A program made the position numbers and the translations under genes. Positions 11,933-24,769 of a stretch of DNA of 64,000 nucleotides are shown here, piece by piece. Positions within the stretch are counted from its first letter, which is position 1. The number at the start of each line of letters is the position of its first letter. This DNA comes from Piper betle (Eukaryota > Streptophyta > Magnoliopsida > Piperales > Piperaceae). The DNA is taken from NCBI GenBank assembly GCA_033002965.1, contig JAURVB010014813.1, positions 1 through 64,000 of the forward strand, read 5' to 3'. The notes under the pieces are model-generated. The model did not search any database. It saw only the letters and a program-made list of their open reading frames with translations, and was not told the origin of the DNA.

Positions 11933-13454
11933 TCAAAATTCGTTCAAACAAAAGAACAAATCGCAGGCCAATGGCTCTATCTCGTACATTGTTGGGGTGC
12001 AGACAAAGGTCATGTGGCGTGGTCCCTTTTTTGTGTAGTACCAATCTACATAGTCATCCCACACAACTGGCCACTCACCTACTTTGGGTGTGCAAATCCC
12101 TGGCTCGAAGATATATAGTGCAGACTGGGGATCAAAATTGTTGTTTGCAGTTTCTGGTGCTTTGGACTACGGATTGATCTCCCTAATACAAAATACAAAT
12201 GTTGGGTTTGATTGTTCGTTTCTTGCATTCGTCGACACTGGACCACCGCTTTGATTTGAAACCCCATGCAGTGATGTATAATCTGAAACATTCCTCCAAC
12301 AATTGCTTAATTGCATTATTAATACTGATCTTTAAAACAACATTTATAACTCACACCATTACTATTACTATTACCAAGTCAATGGGATTATCATATACGT
12401 TGCATGTTTGACGTGTTACATTTATATGTTCGCGACAAACTCCAATAAACATCGACATGAACTCTTATTTTTCTATATATATGTATATTTCACGAATTGA
12501 AAGTTTAATGCATTTCAAATTCTAAGCCTCCCTGCATGGTCTACTTTCGTAACCTGCTGTGAAGATTAATTAACCTTAACCATACATATAATTATTTCAT
12601 TTTGTATGTGTGGAAGCTTAATTTATAAACATATAGTTCTTATATATCGAATACATTACAAGATGCTTACGAGTCATGACAACCATTTGCATTATTATTT
12701 TTAATGTTTTGACATTGTTCTTGGGGTTATAAGATTTACATGTAACTTGGGATATGTTAATTATGTTGGGGGCATGCAGCAATCCTTCAAGTGCATATTG
12801 TATATGAAAAATATTCATTATAAACAAAAGTAGTATAGATGGAAAATTATTGCAAAATCTAGAAAACGAGCAATCTTGAACTCAGCTTGGCATGTAAAAC
12901 CTATTCATGATCGAGTGATTTAAGGAAACTTTCAATAACTTATAAAAGAGAGAAAATCATTACCAAGAGAAATATTATACATATTCAATCGGAATGGCTT
13001 GAGGACTGAAAGTCAGTATATAATACATTAATTGATGTTAATTTTTTTCATTACGTTCTTGGTATGAAAAAAAATGTAAACATCATTAATCATTTTAAAT
13101 GGTCAACCTTATTGAAAAATATAGTATATATATGTGATATAATGATATATTGAAGTAACTACTTTGATTAATTTCTCGTGTTTAAATTTGGGTATAATCA
13201 TACTTAATTTATATACAAAATACTTGATTCAATATTTCTTTATATAAAATATATCAAATGTAACTACTTTCAAGTTTTTATGACATTAATTTATATTATT
13301 TTTATATCAACCAAACAAACCCTACAAACTTAAGAAGAATATGCCTAAGATTAACTAAGAAGTTCTTTCCTGCAATATGGCCTGTCCTGCAGTCAGTGAA
13401 TATGGTTCAGTGACCTTGTATTCATTATAGTTAATATATATATCGTTGCAAATA

Positions 13455-13885
13455 GGGTTACTAATTGAGCGAGCCAGTTCATGAGTATTTAACATTTGGC
13501 TTAGTATGACTCGACTAGAAACTCAACATTTAAATGTTTGAGCTCGAATTCAAATCTTACGAGCTAAGTTTGAGCAAGGCCGTATTCGACTTGACTCAAC
13601 TCAGTTATAATTCGAACTCGACTCGTAACTCGACTTGAACTTAACTCGATAAAATAATATAATGATATAGTCTTTATATTATATTATATTATATTATATT
13701 TATTTATTTATTTATTTATATACACAATATAATAATAAAGAAGTAAGATAAGTGAGATGGTAAACATTCAAGTTGTGGGTTCAATCTACATTGATTGTAT
13801 TCATTTTAAGAGCTCGAACACAAATTCGAACAGAGTTCGAATACAAATTGAGCTCGGCTTGTTCGCTCGTTTAACACCCCGTGGT
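13455..13885. mobile_element. Degenerate MITE-like repeat rich in CTCGA words
   Basis: The block is dense in ACTCGACT/CTCGAACT-type words and bounded by weak inverted ends: agggttactaattgagcga on the left, and ctcgtttaacaccccgtgg on the right, read in reverse. It resembles a second block at 55.02-55.53 kb and a widespread class of short plant repeats with this vocabulary. It holds an AT microsatellite at about 13675-13720. The family is not named and the boundaries are approximate. Confidence 0.45.
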
Positions 13886-15599
13886 TGTAAAGCCAAGTTG
13901 CATAACGCCACCAACTTTTACGGGTAATCTTAATCACAAACATTTCGAATGTCAGTTGAACGACAGCATTATATATAATTTTTATGAGACCTCACCCTCT
14001 TAGGATGGCTATTTGCTCCGGAACCAGCTTTTTTGTTGTACAAAATTTAGTCAATACTCGCCACCAGAGCTAGAGAAATGCTAAAAGCATGATAAAAAAT
14101 GTTTGTGCGACATCAATTTCCACCGTTAGCCGGCTACATTGACCTGAATGATGGTGGTTCTGATACCGTTTGATGCTCCTTTTTTTTGTGTTTATTATCA
14201 TGTAATAGCAAGGTGGGGTTTTGGAAATCTGTTTAGCATTACTCTAATTATATTCATCTAATACACATACTACAAAATCCCCGGGGCACACCAGTATCAT
14301 GGCTGATCAGCCTCACAGCTTGTGTAGATATATAGCGCAGAGTGAGCCTTTCAGCAAAGGAGGTGAAGACATGACAGTTATTACACATGATCTGCCAATT
14401 CACAGCTCCATGGCAGAAAGCTTATGTGCCTCCATCAAACTCGGGGCACAGAGGATCCGAGGTAGGTCCATCTTCTTCAGAGATTCGTCAATGGCTTTTG
14501 GTCACTTGATTACAGTTTTCACCCACCAGAGTTGTCTCTCCCAGTTTAGAAAACTACACCGGGTAGGAACATAATTTGCAGTACTGCGGAGGCTTCGCTT
14601 CTTCTTTTATGAACATCATTGGGCCTAAAGCCTTACCTTATCTTTGTGATTAGAATGTGGATCAAATTACATATTGAACTCTAGTTTGGAGCTTCTGTAG
14701 GTAGATTATATATGTTCGATTAGTTTTTTTTCAAACATAAATTTTAAAACTGTTTGTATAAGGTGGATTGAAAACACATTGCATTTGGCTCTCCATGTCA
14801 CAAAACGCGACTAGTCCCCCCATCTATGGCAGAACAAGACAGCATTGACAAAACAACATAGGCAAGAGGGTTTTATAAACTTTAGGCTCCAAACAGAGAA
14901 AGAGAGAGAGGAGATTAAAACAACGGGTTTGGATCTACTCCCTTGCCACAATAAGCAAAAACTAAACTACCCAGAAAAAGATACATAATGCAAGTAATGC
15001 ATTGCCACATGATCAAAATAAAGTCCTTAATGCTCTTATACCAACTCTGCTTCAATCCTTGTACTGTGTAATGTAGAACCAACAAATACTTTAAACTTTA
15101 ACCAAATAATTATATAGATGATAAAACCATCATCAATCAATAAAGCCTTCTTCATATCAAATCATCAAGAAAATAAATTTAATAACGGAAGCGTACCTGG
15201 ATCCATAATTGTAAAGCAATTCTTTGATTTCTTCTGATTTGATCTTCCAGATTCAGCACCTGTTCTTCAAAACCAGAGTTTCTGGATGATGGGATACCAG
15301 AAAAGAAAAACGACGGCGCGAATCCGGGGACCATAACCGTATTTATCCTTGTAACCATATTTATCCTTATTTTTCATAATTCCAATTTAACCCATCATAA
15401 ATTAGAGATTAATAAAACGGTATCTACACATATTTATCCATACTCATCTTAAATATATGATATTTTCATATATATTATTAAATATTAATGGCTCATTATC
15501 TTTAACTTTAACATATCAATTTAATTTAGGCCATACCTTAATAATAACAGCATATGATACAATTATATATACATATATACGTCCAACATCCAACATGTA
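13886..15599. other. Intergenic DNA between the CTCGA-rich repeat and the H+-ATPase pseudogene
   Basis: No gene can be supported. An open frame of 91 codons at 14299-14574 has no recognisable domain, and its opposite strand contains stops. The rest is AT-rich. Confidence 0.55.
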
Positions 15600-15605
15600 A
15601 TGCTG

Positions 15606-18600
15606 CTAGATTGTGTCAATGCCGAGTCTCTTAAGCTTGACAACAGATTCGACATGGCCCTTGAGTGTGTGCAGCTCACGAAGTCTGCATTATATTTGCA
15701 GCAAGGGGAAAAATTTCAGCATAAAATTGAAAATGGGGAGCGGAGCAACAAGATCTATGTAGGCATTTGGGAAAGACAATGTCCGTGGCCCTTACCTTGC
15801 AACTTCTGCTCGCCTCTTGGCTTGCTCGGCGATTTCAGAAAGCTCGCGTTAGCTGTTCTTCTCGTTGAACAGGGAAGTAGTTTCAGGTGTCTGCAATCCG
15901 GCCAAAGTACTCTGAGCATGTGCCCATTGTGCCTCCCTTTCCTCTCGGCCATAGCCCATTGTGCCCATTGTCCCATGCTTTCCCACTCAGAATGTAACGC
16001 ACTGCAAACTTCAGAAAATCTAATGGTACGTAAATCCAGACCACTCCAGCCCAACCCCAACCAACGCCCTTAATTCGTGCGAATCCCCAATTGGCATAAA
16101 CAGCAAGCAAAGTAGCAACCTAGTAAAGAGGAGTCTCTGGTATGAGTAAGGGAGTTGCACATTAAACTTGGAAGGTGCACGAGAGACTAGTTGCTTAACG
16201 GCTGAGCTATTACACAAGCAAACATCAACAATAGCCCTGACCTCTCAACATACGACCAGCTGCGAGATCGGATAACAAATATGAGAGCCTGGCTCACAAT
16301 ACTGGTAGAGAGCAGCCATCATTTCTTTGTCACTACCCCTGAGGGATCTCACATCAAATTTTTCCTGAAAGCCACAAATGTGATAGATTAAAAACAATGT
16401 TTCAAAGTATAACAAAGAGTTCTCTTGAAGAAAGAAAGTAAACTTACCGAGAAGAAATCAGTATCATGCATAGCCCAGAAGAAAATTACAGTCATCAATG
16501 GTAAGCAGCCACCAAGAATTACCCCAGTAGAGATGTCAAAGAAATTCATCTCTGCATTACATCCATAATAAAGTAGCTAGTACACATTACAGATTTGTTC
16601 ATTATAACCAACTCACCATCATTTTGTATGGCAATGATCAAGGCCATGAAAGGGGAGAAATCAAATTTCCAGATGACTGCAATTAAGACAAATCCAAGCT
16701 ACCAGGCAAACAGGCAATTAAACTCAAAATACACGTATAGAGGACGGAGAAAGGCAGTAAGAACTTATGACGGATATCGATACTGACAACAATCCGAATT
16801 GTGACGGAAACAGCATATATCCGCATGGATGTTTCAGAGAGAAATAGAGTCCAATAAGTTAATGGAAAATTTCCAAAATTGTTAACCAAACACGAGGATC
16901 TTAAAATTTTATGGTATAGCTCTTCATTTTTCGGAAGATGGCTCTGCTAGTAAGAACAGCACTAATGATGACACTAAGTCCATGTTCAGTAAGAACTATG
17001 TCCGAAGCACTTCTAGCAGCATCAGTGGCATTGGCAACCGCAATTCTAATATCGGCTTTCTTCAAAGCAGGAGCATCATTCACACCATCACCAGTCATTC
17101 CACAAATGTGCTTTCTTTCTTGCAATTTCTTCACAATTTCATACTTGTGTTCTGTGTCAAAAGAATGTGTTAAGTCGAATGAATAAGTAGAATCACAAAA
17201 CTCTTTCCTGGAAATAATGCAAGCAAATGACTGACTAAATTAGATACCTGGGAATACCCCAGCAAAGCCATCAGCCTTTTCTATCAACTCGTCGACAGGA
17301 AGGGAAGCAATGGAAGAATCCTTATCCTGTCCAAGCAAGGAAGATGAAGGGTACATGCTTGTTCCCATTCCAAGTCTTCGACCTGTCTCCTTTGCAATGG
17401 AAAGTTGATCACCTGGAAATCAGGAAGATATTCAATGACAGGGCCAAGCAATCTGATAAACAACCTGACAAAAACTATTATCTAGCTGACTAACCAGTGA
17501 TCAGCTTCACATTCAAACAAAGATTGAGAGTCCGGCGAATGGTTTCAGCACTGCCATGCCTAGGAGGATCGAAAAGAGGCAAAAGCCAACAAACTCCCAT
17601 AGAGCACCTAGACTTTCCTTTGTTCTTTCAGGCACCACCTATGTTCATTTTAATAAAAATTCAATACAAAAATCACTTTTTACTTCCCCTTCTAATACTT
17701 TTTTTCTCCTACCATTATAAGATGATCACCTGTCTTACCACTGCCAATAAGCGAAGTCCTCGTTCTGCAAACTTGTCAATAACAGCATGAGCCTTCTTCC
17801 TTACATCCTCTCTACAGTTGCACAGTGTCAAAATTTGTCAACAGGGAAGAGCAAAATTCCAGTCAATATGCCAAAGATGTTCATGTACTAGGCTTGGAAA
17901 GCACGCAAATAATAAAAAGATTGAACGTGCTTCGGGGTTCCCTTGCTTGCTCGATGCTAACTTCCATCAGCTTCAGTGTAGGTAAGAGAAGTTCTCTTAT
18001 CAACAGGATTAAATGGGAAAAAATGCACCTCTGATATACCAACTCTTGCCCGCCAATTGGGAAAGGAAAACATTCATAAGAAACACTTGGATTGCTTGTT
18101 GATGACAAAATGTTATAAGTGACTAACATAGACTACTATATGCCTTCTTTGGATCAGCAAGCATTCCAACAATGGCTGCTTCAATTGCGTCCTCGTTTTC
18201 GGTCCTAGAAGCTCTTGCAGCAAGCAAGATCACATCCTTGGCAAAAACTTCAACGAGGTTTATGTCGACACTTAGCTTGTTCGGAGTCAATTTACCAGTC
18301 TTATCACTGCGGAGAAAATCAATGCCGGCCATCTCCTCGTGGCAGTCATTCTTTTGAGTAATTTCTCCCTGTTGCGACAACCTGTGGGAACCGCTGGCCA
18401 TGGTCACCGACAGAACAGTTGGCATAGCAACGGGAATACCACCGATCAAGAGCACCAGCACATTGTCAATCCCATCTCTATACTTACGGTGTTGAATTGG
18501 GTACATGACAATGATCTCAACAACAATTCCAAGAGCAATGGAGAAGATACAAAAGTTCCCAATGGCAGTGAGAACCTTCTGAAAGTGACCAACTTGGCTG

Positions 18601-19770
18601 GTGCTGTCCACCAGGTGGGCAGCCTTGCCAAAGAAGGTGTGGACACCAGTTGCAATCACAAATGCCTTAATTTCTCCCTGTTTGCAAGTAGAGCCAGAGA
18701 ACACTTCGTCACCTGGGTTCTTAGCGACAGGGAGAGATTCTCCTGTCAATGCAGATTGTTCAATCTTCAAAGGGCTCCCTCAAGAAGTCGAGCATCAGCA
18801 GGAACAATGTCTCCTAGCTTGATACTTATAACATCACCAGGGACTAGAATTGCAGCTTCCTGCTTACTCCATTTGCCATCTCGAAGATCCTAGTAAAAAA
18901 AAAACTCACTTTAGTCTTGGGTGCAAGATTTGCCATGAGGGCAGCTGCTGCATCACCAGCATTGTTTTCTTAATGAAACTGATGGTGGGGTTGATGAGTA
19001 GGTAGGCAAAGATACCCACGAAGTCTTGCCAATCCGGGGGCTTCCCTCCACCATTAGCCAGGGGAATGCCCATGATGGCAGCAGATTCCATCCCCCAGCA
19101 CAGCGAGTTCCACATGAAACCAAGAAACTTCAGAATTTTGCTCTCCTGGACAACATCTTCTAGTTAATTCCATGCAAAAATCAACTACTAGTACAACCTA
19201 TAGATGGCAATCTCAGTATAAGATTGTAATTATCAACCTTTTTCTCCTCGAGCCTGTTCGGCCCAAAGATACTCAGCCGTTGGTTCCCGTCCTCCTAAGT
19301 CAGACCTTCTCGGGTGCATTTCAGTTTTGCGACAACACCGATCTATATTCCCAAAAAGGTCAAGTATAATTGCAACAGTTTGCAGTTTTTCTTTCAAAAG
19401 AGGAAAACTTAAGAAGACACCCAAGATCACCCCATCCGCAAAGAACAAGAAAAACGTAGAATTTATGAAGGTGTGAAAAACAAAGAGAATCATTGCGAAA
19501 AGGACTCTAAGAGGGTTGATGCAATATGAAAACGATCTTACATTATGTCTCTCAACATCGAAAAAAATCATTGCGTAAAAGGCACCAAATTGCAAACCAC
19601 TTAAACAAACCCTGAAAACTGTAATTAGAAGAACATAAGCATCTGAGCAAATCGTTTAACATGCATGGTTGATGGTACTGAAAAAAAACACACAGAATTA
19701 GCGAGTCACATCGCAGGTCGACGTTCCCATTCCTAATCTCTTCAAGACTAATGGCCTTGTCGCCGCTCAT
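15606..19770 (-). pseudogene. Plasma-membrane H+-ATPase (P3A type) pseudogene
   Basis: Remnant of an AHA-type proton pump, normally about 950 residues with ten membrane spans. Exons lie in the family's order from the N-terminus at 19770 (MSGDKAISLEEI) to the C-terminus near 15606, with introns kept. Visible pieces: [10 protein letters not shown] (about 19035), TGES actuator loop (18.74 kb), phosphorylation site (18.30 kb), [17 protein letters not shown] (17.39 kb), [16 protein letters not shown] (17.08 kb) and SEIAEQAKRRAE (15.82 kb). Lesions: the DKTGT motif reads DKTGK (Thr to Lys at 18291-18293); a 1-base deletion near 17581 shifts frame; VGIAVAD-type hinge residues have changed; deletions hit the C-terminal membrane and regulatory segments; TAA at 15849-15851; TAG at 15606-15608 just before the usual 14-3-3-binding end. 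Retained introns mark a duplicated, not processed, copy. Confidence 0.94.
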
Positions 19771-22700
19771 CTTCCCCCCGACAGGGAAAGGAGCAACTAG
19801 AACAAGAAAACTTTGCAACAACCGGGCAGCCTTGCTTCAATGGAGAATAAAAAACAAAAGAGCAAGAATGTGGAAGATGGTAGAGAAGCAGAGGAGCCTG
19901 CACTACTTCTAAACTTCTCTTTTATACACACATAAACTATGGGTCCCCTAGGGTGTGACCCAGAAAACGGAATCCGCCATTAGATGCGCTTACGCACTTC
20001 TTTTCTGGTTTGGATTCGTATCTCTTCTCTCCTCGGGGGCTAACCCCTCCCCCTTACCGGTTCTTGACCATGCAAGATTGGGCTGATTGGCTGCTAACAA
20101 TGTTTTGTTTAAAATAATAATAATAATAATAATGTTTTGTCATTTCATTTTTTTTATAGAAAAGCAAGTAAATCTTTTTTATTAGGGTAAGTTGTTTGTG
20201 TATAAAATCAAAGGATTAGATGAAGGAAAAAATTTTATATGCATGTAGATTGAAGGTATTTTCTTAATATCTTTTCTTATCAAGAATCTTAAGCGATGTT
20301 TATTTTTTTACTTGCATGTTCATTAAACAATCCATTAATTAAAACAGCCATGTATAAATATTATTGTTTGGTTCAGTTACACCTAATTATCTTGTTGGAA
20401 CGTAACCCGCGGTATCATTTTACAATGCTAACAGCACACCTGGTTGCTGACCTTTTGATGCATCCATTCACCACACCTTCTCTACTCTTGTAGGAGTACA
20501 TTTCCCTTCTCGGCTTTTACATTAATTAATGACAAAACAACACCTTGTGTTAATTAGAAAATAATTATATATAATTACGTAACCATGTTTGGCACCTTGT
20601 AGGATATGTACATTCTTTCTACAAGGGAGTGGATGTTTGTCATCGAAGAATAGTAAAATCAACGCCTTTTGCTTCGTCGTCTACTTAAATGACTTATCAA
20701 ATTGTTGCAGGCCGGTTGTTCGAGCAATATTATTCGAAAAAATTTTAGCTCCGCCCGGGAGCGACGCAGGTGGAGACGCCATCGATTCTCGGGATGATCA
20801 ACGGTGGAGAAGCACGGCGTCTCCGAGCTAAATATGATTCATATTATTCCCCTTCTTGTAGTAAGTCAACGAAGGAAGATGGTTGTCACCTCACTTGTGA
20901 GGATGGCAGAGGTTTGGACAATGAGTCATACAGAAACACTCGGTTCCATGCATGTCTCCTCATCCTCCTCATACCAGAAATGACGATACAAAACTTAATG
21001 CGACCATTGATTAATCAATAGAACACTAAGCATACTTATTGTCATGGTTAAATTTCAACAATGGTTCATGCTATTTCTCGAAAAACAGGTGTTGTAATGG
21101 TTCATGCATGTGATAACGCCGATTAATTAGAAACACATTAACTGCATTATTGGCATCTAATTAACATGCCGCTCTGCAGGATATTATTGTGCGCATGGAC
21201 ATTGGTGGATATTACTAACAGTCCTCTAGGTTGCACTACTAATTATCACAGATCAGTGATCCCATGACTGTTCTTATTCTACGTACAGTCAGTTCAATTC
21301 TTGAATTAAATGTTTATAGAGTAAGAAAAAATTGAAATTTTGGACCCAAAAATGTTAAAATATAGTTAAACTCTCTATGTACTAAACATTGATTTTTGTT
21401 TTGACTACTACAAGAGAAGAATGACCCTGCAGTTTCATATAGGACCAGCTATACATTGAACGCCAATGGGCAGCTTTCCTACGAACCAAGTGCACAGTTT
21501 TGGGGATGAGCATCTTATCCAATGCTTTGCTTTGATAATGAAAGAGATACTGTTCCAATTCGGCCCAATTCTGTACAAGAAAATGAGCGTCTCATCTTCT
21601 CCATATCTTTTTCTGCTTTAAGCCCCAAAAAATGATATTGGAGGATGGCCCATTTCATTGCAAGTGGCTCCGAGGCATGACTCTCTCCAACCTTCTCAAT
21701 TATTTCGCCCAAAATTAATCAAGCACATTCCCCAGTCAAATAGGTTGTTTCTGTTGTCTGTACTAAAATTCTAACTACTTAATTAAAAGCATCCAAATTG
21801 AGTCAGGAAACATCAGCCTATGTTTCGTATGTCACACTTATCAATCTCCCAAGTTGAATTTTGGTGACCCGTCCTGGACAAAAAATGGAACACGAGCAAG
21901 TTTTATTAGGCCAAGATAGGACCAGCTAAAGCTGCGCTGGTAATCCTATAAGTACCAAGGTTGGTGTTACTGCGTCGAGCATTTGACACTTTCTGATCAT
22001 ACCATGAATTCCCTTTAAGTTCACGATGATCTGCTGCCCCTTCAAACAGGCAAACAATTCTCGGCACATATTATCGTTTTTTGTAACGTGTACAACGAGC
22101 TCTCCAGTCATTGATCGCCAAGGCATGCATGTCCATGATTCAACGTGATTTGCTTCAAAGTTCTTCCTTGCTAACCACCCTCGATCGATCTTTGGGAGGT
22201 TCAGAAATTAGAACATCTCATGTGGCAATTTTATGGGCAACATGTGAAACTACATCATCTCATTATTCTACTATTTCATATTTGTTAAGCTTTACTTAAT
22301 ATTTCTGGGCTAGTTTTATATATATAACTATCTCCGTCGTTCCCAATTCTATCCTATGCAGACAATATCAGGTGGGTTGTCACTTTGGGTATATCACTAA
22401 TGATATAAATTTAGCTTCACCAAAGGAAAGCCTTCCATGGCCATGAAGAGGTTCTGATTATCAGTCTTAGATTTGTGCATGTAACTTGTATTAAACAATT
22501 TGTGCAGATCACCCATGACTTGATTGAATTGACCCAAATCAACACTCTGTGCTCTGATATGTTTATCAAGTGGTATGATCCTGTCGGAAAATCGAAGTTA
22601 CTCGTATGGTCCACAAGTTGCGACATGCTACAACACATGATGGCTATGATAATCTTGAAGTGGAGGGCAAGTCTGATATTTCTGGAACTAGTTTTGATGA

Positions 22701-23379
22701 AATGAATGTAATATGAGTATATCTTGATCCTAATACATGATTCTCGATGGCCATGCTTTCTTTGGGATCCAAAATCTATGTGACAATATGAGCATGACCC
22801 GTTAGAGCTAGAGATGGTAAGATTGTGTCCATGTAGATACAAAATTGAAGTAAACAGGTACATGCGGGCAAGTCAGAGATGGAAGATGCTGCCAATCTGA
22901 ACTCACTTTTCTATGACCCTCTTTCGTATTCTATCAATTTCACCTCACCTTTTTGTCGCTTCTTGCTTTGGAAAAAAAACAATAAATAACTTCTATCTAT
23001 ATTGACCAGTAATTCTTAATGTGTATCTATTGCATCTTTTAATTTACTTACTCTAAGTCAACTGCTGGTTTTTATAAGGAAACCACTAGTGGTTTGTTTT
23101 TACTTATGTTTAGGAAGAACATTGTCAGAATGACACAAGTCAAAATCTGAGAGATTTTGGCATCAAATTTGTATTTTGGGATGAATTCATTCACATGGGA
23201 TGCTGTCTGTAATCTCTGTGATATGGAGATATATGTTGAAAACAGTATTATGGTAAAAATTTTAGAGCTTATTTGTATAAACAAAGTCAGGGAACAGGAG
23301 CTCCCGTTGTACTACAGGGGGCAGAGAACCAAAGACTACCTTTAGGCCAAAGCAGCTCCAGTCAACGTTCTTCTGGGCC
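19771..23379. other. Intergenic DNA, no gene recognised
   Basis: Immediately after 19771 is presumably the old 5' leader and promoter of the H+-ATPase copy. A short (TAA)n run lies at about 20114-20133. Fragmentary coding-like stretches (for example 21.9-22.1 kb on the minus strand and 22.6-22.7 kb on the plus strand) could be gene relics, but I could not match them to a family. Confidence 0.55.
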
Positions 23380-23783
23380 ATGGCAAGAGGGCAGAGATTC
23401 AGAGGAGTAAGACAGAGGCATTGGGGATCTTGGGTATCAGAAATCAGACATCCCCTGCTGTATGTATCACACTACTCTTTTTCTTTCATTTCCTCATTGC
23501 AATCTTGGTTACTTCTATTTTCTCACCATCACGCTAGTCATTCAATTCGTGTGCTGCTTCTTTAACAAATTGTTACAGGAAGGCGAGAACATGGTTGGGA
23601 ACGTATGAGACAGCAGAAGGTGCAGCAAGAGCGTATTATGAGGCTGCTTGGTTGATGTGTGGAACAAGAGCAAAAACCAACTTCCCGTTTGATCCCAATT
23701 GTGCCCACAATTCAAGAGCACTTTCTGAAAGTGTGAAGGGCAAGTTACACAAGTGCTGTACGGCTAATTCTCGCAAGAAGTGA
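23380..23783 (+). CDS. AP2/ERF transcription factor, ERF003-like, C-terminal frame shifted
   Basis: Small ERF protein with one AP2 domain. Exon 1 is 23380-23459 ([19 protein letters not shown]...) and exon 2 starts at 23579; the intron splits the domain after IRHPLL, as in the ERF003/SHINE group. The joined domain reads on through [18 protein letters not shown] and ends at KTNFPF, so the GCC-box-binding fold is complete. The open frame stops at 23783 after [13 protein letters not shown], giving about 94 residues against about 180 for ERF003. The next frame runs on to about 23931 and encodes EFIEGMIEELIYNGYMEI, which resembles the conserved ERF003 C-terminus. A single-base indel near 23760-23784 would explain this. 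It may be a truncated gene, a young pseudogene or an assembly error. Confidence 0.82.
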
Positions 23784-23939
23784 AGGCCGGCGGCAAGACG
23801 AGTCCGGCCAGTTGGGGACGAAGCCGGCAGGGGATGAGTTCATAGAAGGAATGATTGAAGAACTTATCTACAATGGTTATATGGAAATCACTTCTCCCTC
23901 TTCCTCTTGGCAATATAATCTAGTCATATAATCTAGATT

Positions 23940-24769
23940 GCATGTCTGCAAGTTTGTGTACGTTATTGGGTTGAATTGAATGTAAGATGTAATGCACAAT
24001 AGAGTTAGCATGGAAGCAAACGGGCCTCTATTTTGTTGGGTTGATCCCGTACTAATTTCGAATTGAACGTAATTAGTGATTTGTGTACAATCAAACGAAA
24101 AAATCTTATTAATGAAAATTTTTTATTATTTAAAATTATTTTTTAAAATAAGAAAATCTATAAAAATTATTTAAAGTCCTATTCGATAACCCAAAGAGCC
24201 AAATACATTTGCCAACAACTAATAACCCCATGGCCACACTTACTCCTAATAATGCTAATTTGGAAGCTTTCAAACTTTTAAATCCCATGGCCCCATTAAT
24301 GGTTTTCTCTTATCAAGAGAAGCTCTTAATCCCGTGCCTATGCTCATTTTAATCTAGAGAAAATAATAAAGAATTAAGTGCAAATGGACATGCACCATGT
24401 CCACATTATTATTAGTGAGATTTATAAGGATATGGGTAAAAAAATTTTGATAAAAGAATGCATAGAAAAAAGTATTAATCATACTTTTCTTGCATTAATA
24501 AGATGAGACTTTTTAATATAAGCTTAAACTTAAACTTTTATCAATTCAAAGTAAATCCAAGTGTTTGACAAATTTTCCAATTACTTTTATTAACTCGAGT
24601 CCACACAAAAAAATATTAACTTATACTAACTTTTTTGTATTAATTTTTTTAAAAATAAACTCCATGGAAAAAATTATTTTTGAGTTAATTGGAGTTAACA
24701 GAAAGTAAAGACCGATAACACCTCCATTAGTTCAAAAACATCAATTCCCAAGATGGGCAGTTTAGGGAG
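23940..24769. other. Intergenic DNA between the ERF and PPR genes
   Basis: AT-rich DNA, with nothing recognised apart from the presumed ERF 3' end and PPR promoter. Confidence 0.6.

Larger units (their letters stand above)
8831..13440. other. AT-rich intergenic DNA, no gene recognised
   Basis: No coding region can be supported. Features seen are a (TTA)n-like run at 8856-8872, a block at 10930-11100 that resembles a promoter and leader (listed separately), and a CT-rich microsatellite at 11907-11932. Several open frames between 10.6 and 12.4 kb overlap on opposite strands and resemble no family. Confidence 0.6.

Noticed and set aside
14299..14574. A 91-codon open frame starting MADQPHSL
   Set aside because: No recognisable domain, no neighbouring exons in frame and no clear promoter; the length is within chance for this composition.
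16901..18770. Reading the long open stretches of H+-ATPase as functional genes
   Set aside because: They are single exons of one broken gene; frameshifts, stops and the DKTGK change rule out a working pump.
22475..22710. Coding-like words (NLEVEGKSDISGTSFDEMN) on the plus strand
   Set aside because: They may be a gene relic, but I could not tie them to a family or extend the frame, so no feature is claimed.
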